Assembly: GCA_030591565.1 (NCBI GenBank)
Contig: JAUVAU010000017.1
Span: forward strand, 1-40,059
Direction: 5' to 3'
DNA length: 40,059 bases
Source of the DNA: Deltaproteobacteria bacterium
GTDB lineage: Bacteria > Desulfobacterota > Deferrisomatia > Deferrisomatales > BM512
Below, piece by piece: positions 8,348 to 16,767 of the stretch; position 1 is the stretch's first letter; each line of letters starts with the position of its first letter. Under the pieces are notes generated by a model, which was given only the letters and a program-made list of their open reading frames with translations, was not told the origin of the DNA and did not search any database. Made by a program: the position numbers and the translations under genes.

Positions 8348-9130
8348 CTAGAGCGCCTCCTCTACGCCGAGGTAGGCTTCGCGCACCTTGGGATGGTTGA
8401 TAACCTCATCGGGCGCGCCTTCGGTGATTTTTTCGCCCGACGAGAGCGCCATGACCCGGTTGGCGACCCTGAACAGCTCGGCGAGGCGATGCTCGATCAT
8501 GATAATGGTAATCCCCTGGGCGTTCAGTTTCTCGATCAGCGGCACGAGGCTGGAGATTTCGCTCGCCGAGAGGCCGGAGAAGACCTCGTCGCAGATAATC
8601 AACTCGGGGCGCAGCGCGAGGCAGCGGCCAAGCTCCAGCCGTTTCAGATACCCGGTGGGCAGGGTGCCGGCCAGCTTGTAGGGGACGCGTGAGTCGCGCT
8701 CGAACCCCAGCTCCTCCAGGATGTCCACCGCCACCGTGTCGCGGTCGCCGTGGAGCCCGCCGCCACGCCAGCCGCCGATCCTCTTGGCCCGTGGACTGGA
8801 TAAGGGGATTACCAGATTCTTGTAGGCGGGGAGCGAGAAGTAGGGGCGCATGATCTGGAAGGTGCGGTTGATGCCCATGTCGGCGATCTTGTGGGGCTTC
8901 ATGCCGGTGATCTTCTTGCCCCGGAAGGCCACCTCGCCGTGGGTCGGCTTTAGAAATCCGGTGATGCAATTTATGAGGGTCGTCTTGCCCGAGCCGTTGG
9001 GACCGATGATCCCCACCACGTCGCCCTGATTGACGGTCAGGCTGACGTTGTCCACCGCCTTGACGCCGCCAAAGTGTTTGGAGAGCCCCCGGACCTCCAG
9101 AATGGGTTCGTGCGTGCGATGCGTGCTCAT
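8348..9130 (-). CDS. livG: branched-chain-type ABC transporter ATPase (LivG-like)
   Basis: A 260-residue nucleotide-binding subunit. Walker A is GPNGSGKTTLINCITGF, followed by GMKPHKIADMGINRTFQI, a LivG hallmark. Walker B is ELIICDEVFSGLS. The ABC signature is unusual: LPTGYLKRLELGR stands where LSYGQQRRLELAR is typical, so the usual Ser-Gly pair is altered. That may lower or change ATPase coupling, but it may be normal in this subfamily. I prefer the ATG at 9130, which overlaps the permease stop as ATGA; an upstream TTG at 9142 would add four residues. It pairs with the LivF-like ATPase as a heterodimer under the membrane. Confidence 0.9.
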   Translation of the reverse strand: MSTHRTHEPILEVRGLSKHFGGVKAVDNVSLTVNQGDVVGIIGPNGSGKTTLINCITGFLKPTHGEVAFRGKKITGMKPHKIADMGINRTFQIMRPYFSLPAYKNLVIPLSSPRAKRIGGWRGGGLHGDRDTVAVDILEELGFERDSRVPYKLAGTLPTGYLKRLELGRCLALRPELIICDEVFSGLSASEISSLVPLIEKLNAQGITIIMIEHRLAELFRVANRVMALSSGEKITEGAPDEVINHPKVREAYLGVEEAL

Positions 9131-10152
9131 ACCTTCACCCAACGCTCGAACTGCTGATATTTGCGGCTCACCACGTTCATTATCCCTTCGCTTCTAAAGA
9201 CCACGAAGCCGGTGAGCACCAGCGCGTAGACGACGATCCTCAGGCTGCCGAAATCCCGTAGCGCTTCGGAGAGGGGCACCAGCAACGCCGCGCCTATGAC
9301 CGGGCCTATGAGCGTGCCGCCCCCGCCGATAACCGTGGCGGCGATAGGCATGATGGAGAGGTCCAGCGCAAAGGCGGAGATGCCGACGTTGGAGTACATG
9401 TGGATGTAGTACGCCCCGGCAAAGCAGCCGGGCAAGGATGCCAGGAAGACCGCCTTGGTCTTGGTCCAGGTGACGCTGATACCCGAGGCCCGCACCGACT
9501 GGTCATTATCCTTCACCGCCCGGATCACCAGCCCCTGGTCCTCGTTCACCAGTCGTCGCAGGCCGAAGAGGAAGAAGAAGAGCCCGAATATAAGGCCATA
9601 CTGCTCAGTCCAGGGGGAGGAGAAGCCCTCGATACCCCTGAACCCTTCCGTCCCGCCGAGGATGTCCATCGCCTCGATCAGCCGCGTCATTAAAAGTGGA
9701 TACATAAGGGTGACGATGGCGAAATATATCCCTCGCAGGGGCAGGCAGGGGGCCAGCATCGCCGTGCACAGGAACGCACCGATCAGGGTGGCGATGGGGA
9801 TCGCGAGCATGGGGGGAAGGCCCAGCTGGGTGTTGAGGAGCGCCGAAGTGTAGCCGCCAACGCCGTAGAAGAACGCTCCGCCAAGGCAGACCAGCCCTAC
9901 GTAGTTGGCGAGGAAATCAAAGGAGATAGCCAGGAGCGCAAGGATGCACATACTGAGCCCTACCCGGCTCCAGTAGGGCCAGGGGCTCAGCAGTATCGGC
10001 ATCAGCAGGAACGCCGCGATGAAGAGCACGCGTGGCGTTATCAGGTAGCCGATCTCTTCCCAGGAGCTGAGCGCGTAGAGCGTCTCGCTGCGCACCTTGA
10101 TGCCGCGGTCGATCCGCTCTTTTCGTTTTTGTTCCATCACGGGAGCACCCAT
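9127..10152 (-). CDS. livM: branched-chain-type ABC transporter permease (LivM-like)
   Basis: A 341-residue inner-membrane permease with roughly eight to ten hydrophobic segments. The N-terminus is a charged cytoplasmic tail (MGAPVMEQKRKERIDRG), and the membrane part starts around residue 35. The family pattern VGLVCLGGAFFYGVGGYTSA is near residue 105, and GFRGIEGF and RASGISV follow at the places expected for LivM. GGGGTLIGPVIGAALL near residue 270 is the conserved C-terminal segment. GAGAGG lies about eight bases before the ATG. It sits one base from the livH-like stop and overlaps the livG-like start, so translation is coupled. Confidence 0.92.
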   Translation of the reverse strand: MGAPVMEQKRKERIDRGIKVRSETLYALSSWEEIGYLITPRVLFIAAFLLMPILLSPWPYWSRVGLSMCILALLAISFDFLANYVGLVCLGGAFFYGVGGYTSALLNTQLGLPPMLAIPIATLIGAFLCTAMLAPCLPLRGIYFAIVTLMYPLLMTRLIEAMDILGGTEGFRGIEGFSSPWTEQYGLIFGLFFFLFGLRRLVNEDQGLVIRAVKDNDQSVRASGISVTWTKTKAVFLASLPGCFAGAYYIHMYSNVGISAFALDLSIMPIAATVIGGGGTLIGPVIGAALLVPLSEALRDFGSLRIVVYALVLTGFVVFRSEGIMNVVSRKYQQFERWVKV

Positions 10153-10153
10153 G

Positions 10154-11026
10154 TCAGACCCTCTCTTCCAACTGCTTTTGTTTGCCGAAAAAACCGGAGG
10201 GCCGGATTACGAGGGTTACGATTATCGCCAGGAGCATCACCACCATCTGGTAGTGGGGTTTGCCGTAGGAGACTGTGATGTACTGTGAATAGCCGAGCAC
10301 AAATGAGGCGACGACCGTACCGGGCCAGCTGCCCAGTCCGCCAACAACGCACACTGCGATGGCGTAGATAAGCACCTTGTACCCCTCTTCCACCACGAGT
10401 GAACCCAGGGGGAAGATTATCAGCGCGGCAATCCCCGCCATCATGGAGCCAAGGCCCACGGCCAGCGCGGCGGTGCGGTCGGAATCGATGCCCAGCATCA
10501 TCGCCGCCCGTTCATCCTGCGCCATCCCTTTTAGCGACCTGCCAACCCGCGTGTAGCGGGTGAAGAGCCATATCGCCACCACCATGAAGAGCCCCAGCGC
10601 CACCAGCCATACGCGCTGGTGATCCACCGGCACGTCGAAGATGAAGACGACGCCATCGGAGAGCGCCGGGAGGGAGTAGGAACCCCCCCTAAAGCCCGCG
10701 TAGCGCAATCCTTCCAACACCGCCAGACCTATGGCGTAGGTGGCGATGACCTCCGAGACTTCCATCCCGCGCACCCGTCTGAGGACCACATAGTAGATCG
10801 CCACTCCCAGCAGTCCTGATATGAGAATCGACAACCCGGCGGCCAAGGGGTAGGGCAGCCCAGCCTGTTTGAAGAGCGCCCAGGCGACAAAGCCGGTCAG
10901 CACGTAGAGCGCGCCGTGTGCGAAGTTGGGCAGACGGCTGACCCCGTAGACCAGAGAGAAGCCGAACGCCATGAGAAGCAACGCGCAGGATTGGATGAAG
11001 CCGTAAACGAGAATGTCGAGATGCAT
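10154..11026 (-). CDS. livH: branched-chain-type ABC transporter permease (LivH-like)
   Basis: A 290-residue inner-membrane permease with about eight hydrophobic helices. The start DILVYGFIQSCALLLMAFGF followed by LPNFAHGALYVLTGF is the standard LivH N-terminal pattern. GMAQDERAAMMLGIDSDRTA near residue 175 is the cytoplasmic coupling loop that contacts the ATPases. GGLGSWPGTVVASFVLGYSQ near residue 240 is also conserved. It would pair with the LivM-like permease to form the pore. It comes first of the four membrane-transport genes after the binding-protein gene, from which it is separated by a hairpin at 11052-11083. Confidence 0.93.
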   Translation of the reverse strand: MHLDILVYGFIQSCALLLMAFGFSLVYGVSRLPNFAHGALYVLTGFVAWALFKQAGLPYPLAAGLSILISGLLGVAIYYVVLRRVRGMEVSEVIATYAIGLAVLEGLRYAGFRGGSYSLPALSDGVVFIFDVPVDHQRVWLVALGLFMVVAIWLFTRYTRVGRSLKGMAQDERAAMMLGIDSDRTAALAVGLGSMMAGIAALIIFPLGSLVVEEGYKVLIYAIAVCVVGGLGSWPGTVVASFVLGYSQYITVSYGKPHYQMVVMLLAIIVTLVIRPSGFFGKQKQLEERV

Positions 11027-11051
11027 CTATAAAGAGTCCAATAGGATGGCA

Positions 11052-11083
11052 GGGGAGGCGGCACCGCAATGGCCGACCTCCCC
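11052..11083 (-). terminator. intercistronic hairpin between binding-protein and permease genes
   Basis: Arms GGGGAGG and CCTCCCC enclose a further GGC/GCC pairing. There is no long T-run, so this is more likely an attenuating or 3'-stabilising hairpin than a full terminator. Such a site would let the binding protein be made in excess over the membrane parts, which is usual for this transporter type. Confidence 0.55.
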
Positions 11084-11100
11084 CACCGGTTAAGCGATTA

Positions 11101-12378
11101 TTACTTCATCCAGGGTGGGAGCATCAGCTTGCCGGTTGCTCCAGCCTCGGGCCAGAAGGTGACCCTCTTTCCATCCTGCCACTGAAAGAAGCCACTGACT
11201 GCGCCCTCTTTGGGATCGGTGGAGGGGATGACCTGATGGGTCTTGGGATCGAAGCGGATGCGCCCGTAGACGCCCATGAGGTCGATGGTTTCAAGTGCCG
11301 CGACCACCTTGTCGGAATCCAGCGTACCGGCGCGCTCGATGGCGTCTTTAAGCGCGTAGACCGCCATGTAGCTCGATGAGGTGCCGTAGCCTTCCGGCTC
11401 TAGTCCCCATTTTTTCTTGTAGGCGTCCACGAACTTCATCGTCCAGGGGGTGATGGTGGAGGGCGAGTTGCCGCCGTTGATCACGTCCACCAGGGCGTAT
11501 TCGCAGTCGCCGTTTGAGGCATCCCAGAAGCCGGGCTGCTCGGCTGCGGACATGAAGCCGTAGGGCAGGCTCTTCAGCTTGAAGTTCTTCCACTGCTTCA
11601 AGAGGATCGCAGTCTCGGGCATGTCCATGAAGACGAAGAGTATCTGTGCGTTTTCACGTCTGGACTTCAAGAGGCCGGGGGCGAAGTCGGTGTTGCCGGT
11701 GGGGTAGATCTCATGTCCCACGACGGTGAAGCCCGCCTTCTTGAGGAATTTTTCGACCACCTCGCCTGATTTACGCGCATGGGCCACGTCCTGAACCATG
11801 ATGTGTACCCGTTCGAGCCCGAACTCGGTGCGGAGCTTTTCAAAGACCGACATCATCTCATTGACGATGATGTTGACGATCTCGTTGGAGATACGGAAAC
11901 CGTACTTGTACTTGTCGTACTCCTTGGCGATCGTCTTGTGGTAGGCGGGACTCAGCACGCCGGTGGAGACGATGGAGACCTTCTTGTACTTGCTCAGCAG
12001 GTCGAGGACCGCCAGCGCCGCTTCGGAGCGAACGGGGCCGCCCACCAGGAAGTCCACCTCTTTTTGCAGGATCAGCTTCTCCACCGCTTTAATCGCGTCG
12101 TCCACCGGGACGCCGGGCTCAAGGTCGCGGGTGTCGATGACATCCACGGAGAAGGGGCGCTTTTCGCCGCCGACGCTCACGCCGCCAGCTGCGTTGATCT
12201 CTTCAACGGCGAGCTTGATGCCTCGCTCAGCATCCCAGCCATAGAGGAATGCGGTGGAGAGGGGCGCGCCGAGTTTGATGGGGTCCGCCGCCCGGACAGA
12301 GCCGGGAAGAAGGCTGAGCGTCAGCGCGACTAAGGCGATGACCATGAATGACAGGTGAACCTTGGTTTCCTTTTTCAT
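11101..12378 (-). CDS. periplasmic ABC substrate-binding protein (LivK-like)
   Basis: A 425-residue periplasmic binding protein. A signal peptide is clear: MKKETK, a hydrophobic stretch VIALVALTLSLLPG, then cleavage after SVRA before ADPIKLG. The mature protein begins with IKLGAPLS and contains ERGIKLAVEEINAAGG and VDFLVGGPVRSEAALAV, typical of the type I fold used by Leu/Ile/Val-type and aromatic or amide-binding receptors. I use the ATG at 12378, preceded by AAGGAGG; a longer frame to 12441 would put the signal peptide inside the protein. It heads the operon and sets substrate specificity. Amino acid, fatty acid or aromatic acid ligands are all possible; the linked CoA ligase suggests an organic acid. 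Confidence 0.93.
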   Translation of the reverse strand: MKKETKVHLSFMVIALVALTLSLLPGSVRAADPIKLGAPLSTAFLYGWDAERGIKLAVEEINAAGGVSVGGEKRPFSVDVIDTRDLEPGVPVDDAIKAVEKLILQKEVDFLVGGPVRSEAALAVLDLLSKYKKVSIVSTGVLSPAYHKTIAKEYDKYKYGFRISNEIVNIIVNEMMSVFEKLRTEFGLERVHIMVQDVAHARKSGEVVEKFLKKAGFTVVGHEIYPTGNTDFAPGLLKSRRENAQILFVFMDMPETAILLKQWKNFKLKSLPYGFMSAAEQPGFWDASNGDCEYALVDVINGGNSPSTITPWTMKFVDAYKKKWGLEPEGYGTSSSYMAVYALKDAIERAGTLDSDKVVAALETIDLMGVYGRIRFDPKTHQVIPSTDPKEGAVSGFFQWQDGKRVTFWPEAGATGKLMLPPWMK

Positions 12379-12693
12379 CGTACCCTCCTTGCGTGGGTGT
12401 TTGTATAAAACAGTGGTTTGCATTTGTTTGGAATGAACCATGCTTCATCTTTGCGTGTTGTCAATTCTGAACACAGAAATTCCAAAAGACAAGTCATTTT
12501 AAGGTTAAAATTATCACAGCAGGGTGTGGAGTGTCGGTAAAACATTGGTTCAGGCCATGAGCTAAAGCAGAAATACTACTAAATCACTAATGATTATTGC
12601 TTTGGGCCACTGGGAGCGTCGTCCTCAATTTATGGGAAATTTGAAAGGGGTATACTTGGATGGAGAGATGATTTTGCCGAGGGGAGGGATGCG
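12379..12693. promoter_or_regulatory. intergenic region upstream of the transport operon, weak promoter candidate
   Basis: On the minus strand TTGACA (12464-12459) is followed after 17 bases by ATGGTT, a good -35 but poor -10 box, which could drive the binding-protein gene. The rest of this divergent region is AT-rich with no obvious operator palindrome. A promoter for the plus-strand rubredoxin-like gene should also lie here, but I cannot place it. Confidence 0.35.
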
Positions 12694-13244
12694 ATGGCTC
12701 ATATGTCGAGGTTCAGATGCCTGGTATGCGGTTACGTCGCCACTGGTGAGGGGCCACCCGACACCTGCCCGGCTTGCGGCGCGGGGGTGACCAGTTCGCT
12801 CCGGTGGGCGGTTTTCCCCTGGCTTTCGCCAAGGACCTCCTGAGCACCTTCGCTCCCCACCCGGTCGCGGCGCACTTTTCCAATGGGCTCATTCCGGTGG
12901 CGGCGCTCTTTCTCATCCTCTGGTATTTCACCGGTAACGCAGTGGTGGAGAAGGTTTCCTTCTACGTCCTGGCGGTGGGGGTGTTCTCCCTGCCGGTCTC
13001 CCTGGTCTCCGGCTTCCGGGATTGGAAGCGCCGCTACGCCGGGCGCAACCTCCCGGTTTTCAAGGCCAAGCTGGTGATCGCCACGTTGACTACCAGCATC
13101 GGCTTTGTCGCACTCTCGCTGCGTTATATAGCTGGAGAGCCCACGCTTATCTACGCGGCGCTGCTCTTTGCGATGGTATCCATGGTGGTGGTGCTGGGCC
13201 ATTTGGGGGCGAAGCTGGTCTTCTACTGGAAGAAAGCGGTCTAG
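12694..13244 (+). pseudogene. rubredoxin-like/DUF2231-type membrane protein with a frameshift
   Basis: Two frames together make one recognisable protein. From the ATG at 12694 the first frame encodes [20 protein letters not shown] followed by ACGAG, a rubredoxin-like iron-binding domain with two CxxC pairs. It then runs out of frame and stops after 49 residues. The second frame (from about 12783 to 13244) continues [15 protein letters not shown] and a membrane protein with four hydrophobic segments of the DUF2231 kind. Adding one G to the run of five G at 12782-12787 would join them as CGAGGDQF, exactly what is expected after a rubredoxin knuckle. The break could be a real mutation, a programmed slip or an assembly error. 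An intact protein would sit in the inner membrane and probably carry electrons. Confidence 0.75.
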
Positions 13245-13246
13245 GA

Positions 13247-13341
13247 GCTTCGTCGAAAAACCCCGGATATCCTCCGATTGACGTTGTCAGGGGCGAAAAA
13301 TGATCCTCGAAATACCTATCAGTATGCCTGCGGTCATTTTG
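13247..13341 (+). repeat. family-2 interspersed repeat, copy 2
   Basis: Starts with GTCGAAAAACCCCGGATATC and CTCCGATTGACGTTGTCAGG. Hairpin arms are AAAAATGA (13296-13303) and TCATTTT (13334-13340), with ATAC and GTAT closing a six-base loop. It is nearly identical to copy 1 but lacks the longer right part. It lies just before the histidine kinase gene, and the open frame of that gene runs back through it. Confidence 0.8.
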
Positions 13342-13379
13342 TTTTTGTGACTCGGGTTCAACGGGTGGATAATGCGGGA

Positions 13380-15866
13380 ATGAAATTACGGGTAATCATC
13401 CTGCTGCTCGCGCTGCTTGCGCTGCTCTCGGCGCTCATCGGCGGCTATGTTCACTACACCTCGCTCAGGAATAATTTCCTCAACGATGTGGAGCAGCGCG
13501 CCCAATCGCTCAGCGCGCAGCTGGGCGGGCGGCTGGACTCCTACCTTGTGGAACAGCTAAAGCCCGTCCGTGCGCTGGCCGGTATCTTGGAGATAAAGGC
13601 GGCGGTGGCCAACCCCAATGCTGAGACGATCAACGCGGCCAACCGCTTTCTAGACCACTTCAAGCAAGCTCTGGGCGTGGATGTCTGTTACATAATGGAT
13701 TTCAACGGCGTCACCCTGGCGTCGAGCAACCGGGCCGAGCCCGACTCCTTCATGGGCAAGAGCTTCGCCTTCAGGCCCTACTTTACCGAGGCGATAAATT
13801 TCCTGCCCGCCATCTACATGGCGCTTGGCACCACCTCCAACAGGCGCGGCATCTACTACAGTCACCCGATCTACGAGGATGGCGCCGAGCACCCCGACGG
13901 GGTGGTGGTGATCAAGGCTCCGGTGGAACCCATGGAGGAGCGGCTGGCCCAGATTGAAAATGGCGTAGCGCTGCTGGTGGACCCCAACGGGATCATTTTT
14001 GTGTCCAGTGATCCTTCCTGGCTGAATAAATCCCTGCGCTCACTGACCAGGGCGGAAGAGGAGAGGGTGCGTGGCTCCCTCCAGTTCGGCAAGGGGCCGT
14101 GGCAGTGGACTGGAATAACCACCCTTGAAGAGGGGCGTGCGGTTGACCGCGACGGCGTGGGCCATCTGATAATCGAAAAACCGGTGGCGAAGTTCCCCGG
14201 CTGGAAGTTGACCCTGCTCTTTGAGGCTCAGTACGATTACCTCAGTTTCATCAAGCCGATCTTCAGCAAGAACCGCTCGCTGGTGGTGCCGCTGCTCATC
14301 GCCATCTTCATCGCGGTCATCGTCCTCTACAAGACGGCAAATATCGAGGTGGTGAAGAGGCGACGGGCCGAGGAGGCGCTGCGCCACGCCGAGGAGCAGT
14401 TCCGCTCCCTCTACAATAAGACCCCGGCAATGCTCCACTCCATCGACGAGACGCGTGCGCTGGTGCGCGTCAGTGACCACTGGGCCGAGGTGCTGGGGTA
14501 TACAAGAGAAGAGGTGCTGGGGCGCAGGGTCACCGAGTTCATGACCGACGAGTCGCGAAAATACGCCGAGGAGTTGGTCATCCCCACCTTCATGGAGACC
14601 GGCTTTTGCAAGGATGTCGCCTACCAGCTGAAGAAGAAGAATGGCGAGGTGGTGGATGTGCTCCTCTCGGCCATCGCCGAGCGGGACGTAGAAGGCAACA
14701 TCAAGCGTTCGCTCTCGGTGCTCGTCGATGTGACCGAGCTGAAAAGGGTTGAACGCACCCTGAAAAGCGCCCAGGACATGCTCCAGAACTATTCGCGTGA
14801 CCTGGAACGCCAGGTGCGCGAGCGCGCCCAGGAGGTCTCCAACATCCTCAAGTACACCCCCGCCGTCGTCTCGCTAAAGGACAACGAGGGCAGGTATCTG
14901 GTGGTCAATTCGCGCTTCGAGGAGCTTTTCGGGGTTGGTATCGAGCAGCTGCGCGGCAAGACCGATATGGAGATGTTCCCCGAGAAGGTTGCCGCGACCC
15001 TGCACGAAAGGGACATGGCGGTGCTTGAAGCAAGGGAGCCGATAAGCTCCGAGGAGACGATCCCCAAGGAGGGCCAGTCGTTAACGTATCTCTCCCTGCG
15101 GTTTCCACTTTTTGACGAAAATGGGGAGATGACCGGGGTCGGCTCGGTCTCCACCGATGTCACCGCGCTGAAGGAGGCCACCGAGAAGCTCCGGCAGCTC
15201 TCCAAGCGGATAGTGGAGAGCCAGGAGCGCGAACGCGCCGCCATCTCCCGCGAGCTACACGACGAGCTGGGCCAGGTGATGACCGCCATGAAGATGGACG
15301 CCGCCTGGTTGGTGAAGCATCTTGGAGGGGTGGACGCCAAGGGGGCCGCACGGGCCAGCGCCATGAGCGACATGATCGACTCCACCATCGAGGAGTTGCG
15401 CAATATCGTCACGCGGCTGCGCCCCGGCGTGCTGGACGACCTGGGGCTGATAGCTGCGCTGGAGTGGGTGACGACCGAGTTTGAGCGCCGCCACGACATC
15501 TCCTGTACTTTCAAGCATAATGAGGTGCCCGAGGTCGTGGACGCAGCAGCCACCGCCATCTATCGCATCGCACAAGAGGCGCTCACCAACGTAGCGCGCC
15601 ACTCGGACGCCAGCCGCGCCGAGGTCATGTTGGAGCTGCATGGAGACGAAATAGTGCTCACCGTCGAAGATGACGGCAAGGGCGCGGACATCAAGGGGCT
15701 GGAAGAGGCGGAAGGGTTTGGCATAAGCGGCATTCGCGAACGCGCCAGCCTCATCGGAGGCACCGTGGAGTTGAACTCGGACGTGGGCACTGGAATGAAG
15801 CTGGTCTTTCGCATGGAACTCGACACGCAGGAGCGCAACGCCCCGGACAGGAAGGTAACCGGATGA
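13380..15866 (+). CDS. membrane sensor histidine kinase (CACHE-PAS-PAS-HisKA_3, NarX type)
   Basis: An 828-residue sensor kinase. Order of parts: a membrane helix (residues 4-24), a periplasmic double-CACHE-like sensor domain (about 30-300, with GKSFAFRPYFTEAI and GIYYSHPIYED), a second membrane helix (VVPLLIAIFIAVIVLYK), PAS 1 (FRSLYNKTPAMLHSID), a coiled coil, PAS 2 (YTPAVVSLKDNEGRYLVVN), a HisKA_3 box with the phospho-accepting His in ISRELHDELGQ, and an ATPase domain with EALTNVARHS, VEDDGKGAD and GFGISGIRERA. I start at the ATG at 13380, which gives a proper membrane N-terminus; the frame extends back to 13278 only through a repeat. Its stop overlaps the response regulator start as ATGA. 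The ligand is unknown; CACHE domains often bind small organic acids. Confidence 0.93.
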   Translation: MKLRVIILLLALLALLSALIGGYVHYTSLRNNFLNDVEQRAQSLSAQLGGRLDSYLVEQLKPVRALAGILEIKAAVANPNAETINAANRFLDHFKQALGVDVCYIMDFNGVTLASSNRAEPDSFMGKSFAFRPYFTEAINFLPAIYMALGTTSNRRGIYYSHPIYEDGAEHPDGVVVIKAPVEPMEERLAQIENGVALLVDPNGIIFVSSDPSWLNKSLRSLTRAEEERVRGSLQFGKGPWQWTGITTLEEGRAVDRDGVGHLIIEKPVAKFPGWKLTLLFEAQYDYLSFIKPIFSKNRSLVVPLLIAIFIAVIVLYKTANIEVVKRRRAEEALRHAEEQFRSLYNKTPAMLHSIDETRALVRVSDHWAEVLGYTREEVLGRRVTEFMTDESRKYAEELVIPTFMETGFCKDVAYQLKKKNGEVVDVLLSAIAERDVEGNIKRSLSVLVDVTELKRVERTLKSAQDMLQNYSRDLERQVRERAQEVSNILKYTPAVVSLKDNEGRYLVVNSRFEELFGVGIEQLRGKTDMEMFPEKVAATLHERDMAVLEAREPISSEETIPKEGQSLTYLSLRFPLFDENGEMTGVGSVSTDVTALKEATEKLRQLSKRIVESQERERAAISRELHDELGQVMTAMKMDAAWLVKHLGGVDAKGAARASAMSDMIDSTIEELRNIVTRLRPGVLDDLGLIAALEWVTTEFERRHDISCTFKHNEVPEVVDAAATAIYRIAQEALTNVARHSDASRAEVMLELHGDEIVLTVEDDGKGADIKGLEEAEGFGISGIRERASLIGGTVELNSDVGTGMKLVFRMELDTQERNAPDRKVTG

Positions 15867-16501
15867 TAAGGGTTCTCATAGCAGAAGACCACGCGCTGGT
15901 GCGCGCAGGGCTTTGCCGCATCATTGACGAATGCGAAGACATCGAAGTGGCCGCCGAGGCTGAAGATGGTAAGCAGGCGCTTGAGAAGATTCGCGACGTC
16001 AAGCCCGACCTGGCGGTCATCGACCTCTCCATGCCCGGCTACGACGGGTTTGAAGTCCTCTCGCAGCTAAAGGACGTAGCCCCCGACCTGCCCGTCATCG
16101 TGCTCACCATGCATGAAGAAGATCAATATGTGGTGCGCGCCATCAAAGACGGCGCCAAAGGGTACATCTCCAAACGCTCGGCCCCCGAGCAGCTAGTCAA
16201 CGCCATCAGGAAAGTCAACAGCGGCGGACTGTACCTGACCGAATTCGCCGCCGAAGCGCTGGCCCTGCACGCCGTGGGACAGGGAAGGGGCGGCGACCTG
16301 CTTGACGGGCTGTCCAACCGCGAACTGCAAGTGCTCCGCCGCCTCGCCATGGGGCAGACCAACCGCGAAATAGCCGACGCCTATAATATTTCGATTAAGA
16401 CGGTGGATACATATAGGTTGAGGGTGCTGAAGAAACTTAATCTTCGCAATAATGCGGACCTTTCGAGGTTTGCTATTAAGCATAATCTGGTGGAGTTGTA
16501 A
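15863..16501 (+). CDS. LuxR-type response regulator (NarL/FixJ family)
   Basis: A 212-residue DNA-binding regulator. The receiver domain has the acidic pair in LIAEDHAL, the phospho-accepting Asp in DLAVIDLSMPGYDG, the Thr in IVLTMHEED and the Lys in GYISKRSAPEQL. A C-terminal LuxR helix-turn-helix follows: LSNRELQVLRRLAMGQTNRE, then ISIKTVDTYRLRVLKKLNL. It overlaps the kinase gene by four bases, so the two are made together and very likely form a cognate pair. Targets are not evident. The upstream transport operon and the downstream SH3b gene are candidates by position only. Confidence 0.95.
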   Translation: MIRVLIAEDHALVRAGLCRIIDECEDIEVAAEAEDGKQALEKIRDVKPDLAVIDLSMPGYDGFEVLSQLKDVAPDLPVIVLTMHEEDQYVVRAIKDGAKGYISKRSAPEQLVNAIRKVNSGGLYLTEFAAEALALHAVGQGRGGDLLDGLSNRELQVLRRLAMGQTNREIADAYNISIKTVDTYRLRVLKKLNLRNNADLSRFAIKHNLVEL

Positions 16502-16767
16502 GCGACTTCGCCTCCTGCACGAATCCCGCGTCATCCCCGGCGCTCAATCGCTAGCCGTATTATTCATACTGTCGTCGCTCAATCGCTTGGCGATTCCTTG
16601 TGTTCGCACAGGATGCTGTGTCGGGCGGCTACGCCGAGAAAGCTAAATTCAAAGGCCTGACCACCAAATGCTAGTGTGTCGTGCATCGTTTTTAGCGGGG
16701 TTGTTTGTTATAGTGTCCGGAAATATTAAAAGGCCAAAAAGCTACACCTGACTTCAAGGGAGATGCT

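Noticed and set aside
13278..13379. Upstream extension of the histidine kinase
   Set aside because: The added 34 codons are read from the family-2 repeat; starting at 13380 gives a normal membrane N-terminus.
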